From: JAKORR01 sp964608495
GTDB lineage: Bacteria; Armatimonadota; Zipacnadia; Zipacnadales; FEN-943
NCBI GenBank assembly: GCA_964608495.1
Contig: CAZSOQ010000168.1
Location: forward strand, 1 to 11,737
Direction: 5' to 3'
DNA length: 11,737 nt
Shown: positions 6,085 to 11,684 of the stretch, in pieces
How positions within the stretch are numbered: the first letter of the stretch is position 1
How the letters are laid out: each line of letters begins with the position of its first letter
The notes under the pieces: generated by a model
The model's database searches: none
What the model saw: only the letters and a program-made list of their open reading frames with translations
Told to the model about the DNA's origin: nothing
Translations under genes and position numbers: made by a program

Positions 6085-6549
6085 ATGCGCGATTTCGTCT
6101 TCCCCTTGGACAGCGTGCTCAAGCTTCGCCGCGTGCGTGAAGACCTGGCCAAGCAGTCCTACGTCCGCGCATCGCGGCAGCGCGAGGAACACGAGCACGT
6201 GCTCTCCACCCTGGGCCATCTGAGAGATCGGGCGGCGAGGCAGTTGCGCGACGCCGTCGCCCGGGGTGAGGCCGGCCTGCTGTGTTCCCTGGGGGCCCGC
6301 GTACAGCAGATTGACGATGACCTCCGCGACGGCGAGAGCAGGCTTGGGCAGTTGCGACAGGCGGAGGCTCTGGGCAAGTCTCATCTGCTGGACGCCGCCC
6401 GCGCACGCGGGGTGGTCGAGCGTCTGCGCGAGCGCAGGGAGGAAGCCCACCGCCTGGAGCAGGAGCGGCAGGCCGCGGTCCAGGACGATGAGCTCGCCAC
6501 CGTCCGGTTCAGTCGCCGTCGGGGCGAAGGCGATCAGGGGGGCCGTTAG
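6085..6549 (+). CDS. fliJ: FliJ, flagellar export stalk/chaperone-escort protein
   Basis: FliJ is a two-helix coiled-coil protein that sits in the FliI ATPase ring, contacts FlhA, and helps recycle export chaperones. The product is 154 residues, close to the family's usual roughly 147. It starts with FVFPLDSVLKLRRVREDLAK, the typical FliJ opening (F-x-L-x-x-V/L-L-x-L-R). The rest is almost entirely charged Glu/Arg/Gln-rich helix with heptad spacing, ending in a Gly/Arg-rich tail. ATG 6085 is chosen because FliJ homology begins there and GGGGG at 6076-6080 could act as ribosome binding site. The frame is open further upstream but crosses the promoter and hairpins. It is the first gene after the sigma-28 promoter at 5846. 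Its usual partners fliH and fliI are missing from the expected place between fliG and fliJ. Confidence 0.88.
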   Translation: MRDFVFPLDSVLKLRRVREDLAKQSYVRASRQREEHEHVLSTLGHLRDRAARQLRDAVARGEAGLLCSLGARVQQIDDDLRDGESRLGQLRQAEALGKSHLLDAARARGVVERLRERREEAHRLEQERQAAVQDDELATVRFSRRRGEGDQGGR

Positions 6550-6560
6550 GGGGCCGAATC

Positions 6561-6589
6561 GGGGCCCTAGAGGGCTGTAAGGGGGCCCC
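6561..6589 (+). repeat. G/C-only inverted repeat after fliJ
   Basis: GGGGCCC (6561-6567) pairs with GGGCCCC (6583-6589) across a 15-base loop, shortly after the fliJ stop. There is no T-run behind it. It could slow polymerase or stabilise the mRNA end, but its function cannot be read from sequence. Confidence 0.4.
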
Positions 6590-6646
6590 AAGAGGCTGGA
6601 ATCAGACCCTTTCGAGGTCGCAGTAGCGGGTCGGGGCATGGGAGTG

Positions 6647-6686
6647 GGCCGCGGAAGCGGCCACGGACTGGGCCGCGAAGGCGGCC
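6647..6686 (+). repeat. Two tandem family A hairpins before the transglycosylase-FliK gene
   Basis: GGCCGC-GGAA-GCGGCC (6647-6662) and GGCCGC-GAAG-GCGGCC (6671-6686) are spaced exactly 24 bp apart by ACGGACTG. Both stems are perfect. They lie 30 bases upstream of the TTG start of the next gene. Confidence 0.8.
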
Positions 6687-6716
6687 ACCAGCAGGTAGTC
6701 TCTGGGGGCACTTTGC

Positions 6717-8984
6717 TTGGGGCGCATCGCGGGCATTATCGAGCGTATTGCGGACTTGCAGGCCAGACTGGACGCGCTGGACCAGGTCACAGCGTCCGGC
6801 GACGGCCTGCCTGCCGAGTTCGCCGCCCTGCTGCTCCAGCAGACCACCGCACCGGACGCCGCCCTCGTCACCACCGGGCTTGAGGACCTGCTTCCCACCG
6901 AGTCCCCGGGTGAGCAGGGGGATGCCTGGTCCGCGGGATCGGCCCAGACCTTCGACGCGATCATCAGCCAGGCCGCCGCCCGCTGGAATCTCTCCCCTGA
7001 GCTGGTTCACGCTGTCGTGCGCGCGGAGTCTGACTACGACCCCAAGTGCCTATCGCGGGCGGGCGCGATGGGCCTGATGCAGTTGATGCCCGAGACGGCG
7101 CGCGACGTGGGCGTGACCGACCCCTGGAATCCCGTCCAGAACCTCAACGGCGGATGCCGTTACTTGCGCGCGCAGCTTGACCGTTTTGGGCGCCTGGAGC
7201 TGGCGCTGGCAGCCTACAACGCCGGGCCGGGAGCCGTCAGGCGGTACGGGGGCATCCCGCCGTACCGGGAGACCCGCGCTTATGTCAAGCGGGTGCTGGG
7301 CTATCTCCAGCAGCTCACCCGTGCGGCCGGGACGCCGGCGACGAGGGTTACCCCTCCCTGGGAAACAGCAGCAGCGCAGCCGGTGTCGCAAGCCCAGGCT
7401 CACGCCCTGACTGAGCCGGGCCCTGGCGCCGAAAACGAAAGCGAATCGCGTCTGCGAACCGCGGCTCGGCAGCCTGGTCAACTGCAGCAGACGAGCGACC
7501 AACCCCTGCCGGCCGGTCTCCCGCCCTCGATCGAGGGCCAGGCGTACGTCCTGGAGCCAGCCACCGCGCCGGCACCGTCCTTGACCCATGGCCCGCGCGG
7601 GGAAGCCCGGGCGGAGACTGGCCCAGCGCCCGCACTGCGCACCGCCGCCCTTGCCGCCGACGGGGAGTCGCCGCCGGTCGCTCCCGAGGACGCTGCCTCG
7701 CGGGCGGCTCCGTCCGTGCCGAGCGCTAAGCAGGTGGCCCAATCGGGCCGCGAGACGCTGCCGGAGACGGCTGTGCCGGAGAGCTGGCCGGGAGTCAGCC
7801 ACAGGCCGGCGCCGGACCAACTCCGGGCGACTGGCGATGGGCCCTCCGTGGCCCCGACGGCGACCCTCCTGAGGGAAGGCGCGCCGGTCCTTTCCAGGGC
7901 CGGGCTTCAGCCCCACCTTTCCGCTGCTGGCGAGGCTGAAGCCTCGCCCTACATCGGGCAGGGGGACAGGCCCTTGGCCGCCATCGTGGCCCAGCGTGTG
8001 ACCGGCGTTGCCGCCCACCAAGTGGCCGCCGTCGCGGTCCTTCCCGGGAAGGATGACGGGGCCGGGCCGGTCCTCGCGGTCCTCTTCCCTATCGCCCAGT
8101 CCCCTGAGGCAACCGCGGGCGGCGCCGGTGCCCAAGCACCGGGAGCAGCCGCGAGCGCGTCGGCAGCAGGAGGGAATCCGGCCGCTGGCCAGGCCGCGAC
8201 AGCGGCCACTGACCGGGCCGCGACAGCGGCCACGGCCTGGGCCGCAACAGTCGCCGCCGATGGCTCGACGGATGGGCAGACGGGCGAGCAATCAGCCCGC
8301 CTGGCGCGCCTGACGCTGCGGGACGATACTGCGAGGGCCTCCCGATCGGGTGACCGGGTCACGACAGCGGCCACGGATAGGTCCGCCTCGGCACTGAGGT
8401 CGGCTTCGCCAAGCTCGGTGGATCATGCGGCTGACGGAGCGGCGACAGCCGCCACGAACTGGGGCGGGCCGGCGGCCGCCGAGCCCGGGCGTCAGGAGGG
8501 CGCGTCAGCGCCTTCCGGGAACCACGAATCGGTGCAGACCGCGGCCCGGCCGGCCTCGCGGTCGGCCGGTACCGACCCTTCGCAGGCCCCGCAGCGGCTG
8601 GTGGTTCATGTAGAGAGCAGCGGCGGACCGGTGAGTATCACGGCCGAGGGGCATCAGGACAGGGTGGCCGCCCATCTGAGCGTGGCCGACTGGCACGAGG
8701 CCCAGTATCTCCGGTCGCAGGAGCCGGCCCTGCGCTCGGTGCTGCAGTCGGACCGGGTGACGCTGGGAAGTTTCGACGTGACGGATGGCGGCCATCGGGG
8801 CGCGGCTCCGGGCAGCGGCTCCGGGTCGCAGGCATGGCCCGAGCAGGCCTTCAACGCCTCGGCGGGGGGTGGCCTGGCCGGCTCCGAAGCGCGACCCTCC
8901 CCGCGAGCGACAGCCCAGACCACGCCCGACGCCGGCCCGAGAACGGCCCAGGTCGGCCAACGGCTGCTGGACCTGATGGTCTAG
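6717..8984 (+). CDS. fliK: Lytic transglycosylase (SLT) fused to FliK-type hook-length control domain
   Basis: The 755-residue product has three parts. Residues 1-45 hold a helix, GRIAGIIERIADLQARLDAL, typical of transglycosylases encoded in flagellar clusters, and this supports the TTG 6717 start (GGGGG at 6704-6708 as weak ribosome site). Residues about 78-200 are an SLT domain with catalytic Glu104 in VRAESDYD, GLMQLMP at 119-125 and AYNAGPGAV at 166-174. These enzymes cut peptidoglycan. Residues about 205-620 are Ala/Pro/Gly-rich low complexity with in-frame hairpin repeats (AATAATDR). Residues about 623-690 resemble the FliK C-terminal Flg_hook domain (RLVVHVESSGGPVSITAEG, then LRSVLQSDRVTLGSFDV), which switches export specificity when the hook is finished. 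No signal peptide is visible, so export would be through the flagellar apparatus. The position between fliJ and flgD is where fliK is expected. The FliK call is less certain than the SLT call. Confidence 0.82.
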   Translation: MGRIAGIIERIADLQARLDALDQVTASGDGLPAEFAALLLQQTTAPDAALVTTGLEDLLPTESPGEQGDAWSAGSAQTFDAIISQAAARWNLSPELVHAVVRAESDYDPKCLSRAGAMGLMQLMPETARDVGVTDPWNPVQNLNGGCRYLRAQLDRFGRLELALAAYNAGPGAVRRYGGIPPYRETRAYVKRVLGYLQQLTRAAGTPATRVTPPWETAAAQPVSQAQAHALTEPGPGAENESESRLRTAARQPGQLQQTSDQPLPAGLPPSIEGQAYVLEPATAPAPSLTHGPRGEARAETGPAPALRTAALAADGESPPVAPEDAASRAAPSVPSAKQVAQSGRETLPETAVPESWPGVSHRPAPDQLRATGDGPSVAPTATLLREGAPVLSRAGLQPHLSAAGEAEASPYIGQGDRPLAAIVAQRVTGVAAHQVAAVAVLPGKDDGAGPVLAVLFPIAQSPEATAGGAGAQAPGAAASASAAGGNPAAGQAATAATDRAATAATAWAATVAADGSTDGQTGEQSARLARLTLRDDTARASRSGDRVTTAATDRSASALRSASPSSVDHAADGAATAATNWGGPAAAEPGRQEGASAPSGNHESVQTAARPASRSAGTDPSQAPQRLVVHVESSGGPVSITAEGHQDRVAAHLSVADWHEAQYLRSQEPALRSVLQSDRVTLGSFDVTDGGHRGAAPGSGSGSQAWPEQAFNASAGGGLAGSEARPSPRATAQTTPDAGPRTAQVGQRLLDLMV
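7929..7948 (+). repeat. Perfect 8-bp hairpin inside the FliK-fusion gene
   Basis: GGCGAGGC-TGAA-GCCTCGCC forms a perfect 8-bp stem with a 4-base loop. A related small palindrome, GGGC-TTCA-GCCC, lies about 25 bases upstream with the complementary loop. Both fall in the low-complexity middle of the protein, where insertions are tolerated. Confidence 0.55.
8192..8255 (+). repeat. Three in-frame family A units inside the FliK-fusion gene
   Basis: Hairpins at 8192-8207 and 8216-8231 are both GGCCGC-GACA-GCGGCC. A decayed third is at 8240-8255 (right arm GTCGCC). They are spaced by exactly 24 bp and translated as AATAATDR, AATAATAW, AATVAA. The unit length of 8 codons keeps the frame. Confidence 0.85.
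8357..8372 (+). repeat. Degenerate in-frame family A unit
   Basis: GGTCAC-GACA-GCGGCC, preceded by GGTGACCG and followed by ACGG, keeps the family flanks and right arm while the left arm has decayed. It is translated as VTTAATDR in the FliK-fusion protein, in the same frame as the other copies. Confidence 0.55.
8396..8416 (+). repeat. Hairpin repeat family D, copy in the FliK-fusion gene
   Basis: GAGGTCGGC-TTC-GCCAAGCTC pairs at 7 of 9 positions. Its left arm is identical to that of the copy at 2490-2510 between flhA and fliM. Confidence 0.35.
8439..8452 (+). repeat. Recoded in-frame family A unit
   Basis: GCGGC-GACA-GCCGC keeps the GACA loop with a stem of different sequence but full pairing. 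The peptide it encodes is still AATAAT, so both hairpin and peptide are retained. Confidence 0.5.
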
Positions 8985-9002
8985 CAGGCCGGACGGCGGC
9001 CG

Positions 9003-9010
9003 CGAGGAGA
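9003..9010 (+). promoter_or_regulatory. Ribosome binding site of flgD
   Basis: The sequence CGAGGAGA ends 6 bases before ATG 9017 and is one of the better Shine-Dalgarno sites in the operon. It selects this ATG over frames open upstream. Confidence 0.7.
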
Positions 9011-9016
9011 CCCGAC

Positions 9017-9499
9017 ATGGGAGCAGATTACACACAGGACCTGACCCCGATAGCGCCGGCGCCCCGGGCCGCGACAGCGGCCTCCGGTGTGTCAACCAGT
9101 GCGGCAACGCAGACCTCGACCGGCTCGCAATCCTCTGTGTTCTCGGCCGGTCTGGGGCCGGACGACTTCCTCACGCTCCTGGTGGCCGAGCTGAGGAACC
9201 AGGACCCCCTCGACCCGGTGAGCCAGCGGGACATGATCGCCCAATTGGCCCAGCTCGAGAGCCTCTACGAGCTTCGTGAGGTGAACGAGTCCCTGGGCAC
9301 CCTTGTCGAGCAGCAAACGAGCGCCGCCGGGGCGGCCGACGCCCTGGCCCTCCTGGGACTGAACGTGTCCTGGCGCGATGCGAGCGGGCAACTGCGCCAG
9401 GGAAAAGTGGATGGAATCGTCCTCTCCGGCGACACCTGGCTGCTGAAGGTCGGGGATACGACGCTCAGCGCGAGCGACGTCAGGGCAGTGAGTCCGTGA
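9017..9499 (+). CDS. flgD: FlgD, flagellar hook cap/assembly protein (short form)
   Basis: FlgD forms the temporary cap at the tip of the growing hook and is exported through the flagellar channel. The product is 160 residues, like the short Gram-positive type and well below the roughly 230 of enteric FlgD. Residues 1-45 are an Ala/Ser/Thr-rich leader that includes a family A hairpin translated as RAATAAS. Residues 49-82 carry the family signature, including DDFLTLLVAELRNQDPLDPV and MIAQLAQLESL. Residues 111-158 (LLGLNVSWRDASGQLRQGKV, then LLKVGDTTLSASDVRAV) match the small beta domain that follows in short FlgD proteins. The enteric Ig-like insertion is absent. It begins 32 bases after the FliK-fusion gene, and its stop overlaps a small open frame (TGATG). 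Confidence 0.93.
   Translation: MGADYTQDLTPIAPAPRAATAASGVSTSAATQTSTGSQSSVFSAGLGPDDFLTLLVAELRNQDPLDPVSQRDMIAQLAQLESLYELREVNESLGTLVEQQTSAAGAADALALLGLNVSWRDASGQLRQGKVDGIVLSGDTWLLKVGDTTLSASDVRAVSP
9067..9082 (+). repeat. Family A hairpin inside the flgD coding region
   Basis: GGCCGC-GACA-GCGGCC is perfect and lies at codons 17-22 of flgD, read in the same frame as in the FliK fusion (RAATAAS). Confidence 0.8.
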
Positions 9500-9627
9500 T
9501 GCGCGCGGATGCAGGTGACCCGGCCGCGATAGCGGCCACGGACTCGGCCGCGACAGCGGCCACCCGGTGCTCAACTACCCTGCGTCGCGGCGGGGCTGGT
9601 GGCCAGCCGGGGACCGAGGTGAGCTGA
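9499..9627 (+). other. Small open frame bridging flgD and the GAF-like gene
   Basis: ATG 9499 overlaps the flgD stop as TGATG. The 42-codon frame runs through two family A hairpins (read as DPAAIAAT and DSAATAAT) and stops with TGA at 9625-9627, one base before GTG 9629. The arrangement would let ribosomes pass from flgD to the next gene. There is no homology to any known protein and the peptide is low complexity, so it may be a coupling device, a by-product of the repeat, or chance. Confidence 0.3.
9522..9561 (+). repeat. Two tandem family A hairpins before the GAF-like gene
   Basis: GGCCGC-GATA-GCGGCC (9522-9537) and GGCCGC-GACA-GCGGCC (9546-9561) are 24 bp apart, with the spacer ACGGACTC. 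Both stems are perfect. Confidence 0.85.
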
Positions 9628-9628
9628 G

Positions 9629-10339
9629 GTGCTGACAACGGCTCGGCAGGATGGACAACGGCTGGGCACGGACCGGCCGGCGCCCGGACGGCGCAGTGAC
9701 CGGCAGAGCGTCCGCGGCGTTGTCGAGCTGGCGGCGCTCTTCCAGGACGTGGCGATGGCGCTGTGCATGGAGCTTCCGTGCCGGGTTCTGGTGCTGGCCA
9801 GGGTCAGCCCCGGGCGCCCGGCCGCGCCGGCCGCCCCGTGCGGCTCGGTGCGCCTTCTGGCCCTCTGGCGGGCCACGGCGGTCGCCCCGGAGCCGGGTGG
9901 CGGCCGGCAGTTCGGCGAAGCCAACCTCGCTCTGGGCCGCAGCGCCTGTCTGCGGGCCGACGAGGGCCTGCGGGGCATGAGCGAAGGCGAACTGGATGCG
10001 GTGGTCTACGCCGGGAGAGACCGTTGGCGGAGCGGCGCGGTCGGCGGCGACAGCGATCTCGCACGATTCTTCAGAACGAACGGCTGCCGCAGCGCGATCG
10101 TGGTGCCACTGGGGTGTCTGGGAAGCGTGCACGAAGCGACTCCCGCTGCCCATGGCCGCGCTGTCCCGGCGCCTGACTGCGCCGTCGCGGCGGCTGACTG
10201 CGCCGCTCCGGCGCCGGGTGCGGCCGCGCGGACGGCGCGAGAAGACGGTCTGTACGTCCTCGCAGTGGGTCTGGACGTCGGCTCGGCGGAGATCGCCGGC
10301 CCGCTGCAGTTCCTTCTGAGTCTGGTCGGCGGATGCTGA
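9629..10339 (+). CDS. GAF-like domain protein encoded between flgD and flgE
   Basis: The 236-residue product is not a standard flagellar protein. From about residue 30 it follows the GAF pattern: a first helix VVELAALFQDVAMALCM, strands CRVLVLARVS and SVRLLALWRATAV, then an inner helix and loop region (about 95-140), the strand NGCRSAIVVPLG (151-162), and a last strand and helix DGLYVLAVGLD then AGPLQFLLSLVG. GAF domains bind small ligands or mediate protein contacts, and no ligand can be named here. GTG 9629 is preceded by GAGGTGAG at 9616-9623 with good spacing. Residues about 168-203, between the last two strands, are Ala/Pro-rich and encoded by a 21-bp tandem repeat, as if inserted into a loop. 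The N-terminal 29 residues are disordered-looking. Its position in the hook operon suggests a regulatory or assembly role, which is inference only. Confidence 0.6.
   Translation: MLTTARQDGQRLGTDRPAPGRRSDRQSVRGVVELAALFQDVAMALCMELPCRVLVLARVSPGRPAAPAAPCGSVRLLALWRATAVAPEPGGGRQFGEANLALGRSACLRADEGLRGMSEGELDAVVYAGRDRWRSGAVGGDSDLARFFRTNGCRSAIVVPLGCLGSVHEATPAAHGRAVPAPDCAVAAADCAAPAPGAAARTAREDGLYVLAVGLDVGSAEIAGPLQFLLSLVGGC
9908..9928 (+). repeat. Hairpin repeat family D, copy in the GAF-like gene
   Basis: The right arm GCCAACCTC and the flank CGCT are identical to those at 2502-2513. Over 19 bases (CGGCGAAGCCAACCTCGCT here) only one base differs from the flhA-fliM copy. The left arm has decayed. Confidence 0.35.
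10161..10215 (+). repeat. 21-bp tandem hairpin repeat inside the GAF-like gene
   Basis: Units start with TGACTG at 10174 and 10195. Each carries a 5-bp stem with a 3-base loop (CGCCG-TCG-CGGCG and CGCCG-CTC-CGGCG), after a partial first unit. The period of 21 bp equals 7 codons, so the frame is kept. The same unit recurs at the right edge of the window. Confidence 0.75.
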
Positions 10340-10345
10340 TGACCC

Positions 10346-10385
10346 AGCCGCGACAGCGGCTACGGACCCAGCCGCGACAGCGGCT
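10346..10385 (+). repeat. Two tandem family A hairpins before flgE, A-T outer pair variant
   Basis: AGCCGC-GACA-GCGGCT occurs at 10346-10361 and 10370-10385, exactly 24 bp apart. The outer pair is A-T instead of G-C on both arms in both copies, as in the copy before fliM, so pairing is preserved by paired changes. Confidence 0.85.
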
Positions 10386-10388
10386 TCC

Positions 10389-10394
10389 GGGAGG
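10389..10394 (+). promoter_or_regulatory. Ribosome binding site of flgE
   Basis: GGGAGG lies 7 bases before ATG 10402, starting just after the second hairpin. If the hairpin folds in mRNA the site stays next to it but unpaired. Confidence 0.65.
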
Positions 10395-10401
10395 CATGTA
10401 G

Positions 10402-11613
10402 ATGTCACGCGCACTGTACGCCGGATTGTCAGGGACTCTTGCCCACCAGACCCGTCTCGACGTGGTGGCCAACAACCTGGCCAATGTCAACACAGTGGGA
10501 TACAAGGAACGACGAGTGGAGTTTGCGGACTGCTTCTATGAGACCCTTCGGGCAGGTCGGGGGGCCGAGCAGGGCCTGGGCGTGAATCCAGTCCAGGTAG
10601 GCTCCGGCGCCCGGGTGGGGTCGGTGGCCGTCCTGCACAGTCAGGGCTCGATCGAGGCGACTGGCCAGGCCATGGACGCGGCCATCGAGGGCCCCGGGTT
10701 CTTCGTCGTGAGCGACGGCCAGCGCCAGTACATCACACGGGATGGGGCCTTCACCCTCGACAGCCTGGGCACGCTGGTCATGGCCAGCAATGGCATGAAG
10801 GTCCTCGGATGGACGGCCGACAGCACCGGCGCGGTCAACGTGCAGGCGCCCGTGTCGGAGGTCTGTGTGCCCATCGGCCTGACCAGGCCGGCCCAGGCCA
10901 CCAGCAACGCTGAGGTGATGGGCAACCTGAACGCCTCTAGCGACGTCGGGGGCACGGCCTACTGCACGCGCATGGTGTACGACTCCCTGGGCGTGGCACA
11001 CGTACTGCAGTTGACCTTCACCAAGACCGACGTGAACGCCTGGGACGTAGAAGCGTCCTGCGAGGGCAGCACGGCGACGGGATCGCTGACCTTCGACGAC
11101 ACCGGAGCCCTGACAGCGGGGACATCGGTGACCCTGCCGCTCGCCTTGGCCAACGGAGCTGCCTCACCTCAGACGATCGAGACCGCCCTGGAGCAGGTGA
11201 CCCAGCGCGCCGCGGCCAGCAGCCCGGTGGTGGGGTCCCAGGACGGGTTCGGCACCGCGTCCCTCCAGGAGGTCACGGTGGAGGAGGGTGGGGTGATTCA
11301 GGGCCGCTTCTCGGATGGGAGCAACCTGGTGCTGGCCCGGATCGCCACGGCGAACGTGCCGAACGTCGGCGGGCTGGAAGCCCTGCCCAACAACCTGTTC
11401 GCGACCACCATTGCCAGCGGCCATCTCGACGTGGGCGTGGCGGGCACCGGCAACCGGGGCAGCATCGTCGCCCAGTCCCTGGAGCTCTCGACCGTGGACG
11501 TCACCCGCGCCTTCGTTGACCTCATCACCACCCAGCGGGGCTTCCAGGCCAACACCAGGGTCATCTCGACGGCCTATCGCCTGCTGGACGACGTGATCCA
11601 GATCCTGCGCTGA
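10402..11613 (+). CDS. flgE: FlgE, flagellar hook protein
   Basis: FlgE polymerises into the hook, the universal joint between rod and filament. The product is 403 residues, close to the enteric 402. The N-terminus SRALYAGLSGTLAHQTRLDV then NNLANVNTVGYK is the rod/hook signature. A middle motif GPGFFVVSDGQRQYITRDGA starts the D1 region. Variable central domains follow (about 130-330). The C-terminus VDVTRAFVDLITTQRGFQAN then ISTAYRLLDDVIQILR forms the second half of the coiled coil. Both ends are intact, so the gene is complete. FlgF and FlgG share the termini, but the neighbour flgD, the length and the large central region favour FlgE. There is no signal peptide, as expected for a substrate of the flagellar export system. 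It is the last gene of the probable operon seen in the window. Confidence 0.93.
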   Translation: MSRALYAGLSGTLAHQTRLDVVANNLANVNTVGYKERRVEFADCFYETLRAGRGAEQGLGVNPVQVGSGARVGSVAVLHSQGSIEATGQAMDAAIEGPGFFVVSDGQRQYITRDGAFTLDSLGTLVMASNGMKVLGWTADSTGAVNVQAPVSEVCVPIGLTRPAQATSNAEVMGNLNASSDVGGTAYCTRMVYDSLGVAHVLQLTFTKTDVNAWDVEASCEGSTATGSLTFDDTGALTAGTSVTLPLALANGAASPQTIETALEQVTQRAAASSPVVGSQDGFGTASLQEVTVEEGGVIQGRFSDGSNLVLARIATANVPNVGGLEALPNNLFATTIASGHLDVGVAGTGNRGSIVAQSLELSTVDVTRAFVDLITTQRGFQANTRVISTAYRLLDDVIQILR

Positions 11614-11684
11614 TAGGGGCCGAGGGGCCACAGAGGATCAGCGCGCCGTCCCTTGCAGAGCGAGGGTTCGGCCTCGCCGGCACT

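Larger units (their letters stand above)
10339..10401 (+). other. Small open frame bridging the GAF-like gene and flgE
   Basis: ATG 10339 overlaps the GAF-like gene's stop (TGATG). The 20-codon frame reads through two family A hairpins as TQPRQRLR and TQPRQRLP and ends with TAG directly touching the flgE ATG (TAGATG). It resembles the bridge before the GAF-like gene. The peptide has no recognised family, and translational coupling is a possible role. Confidence 0.3.
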
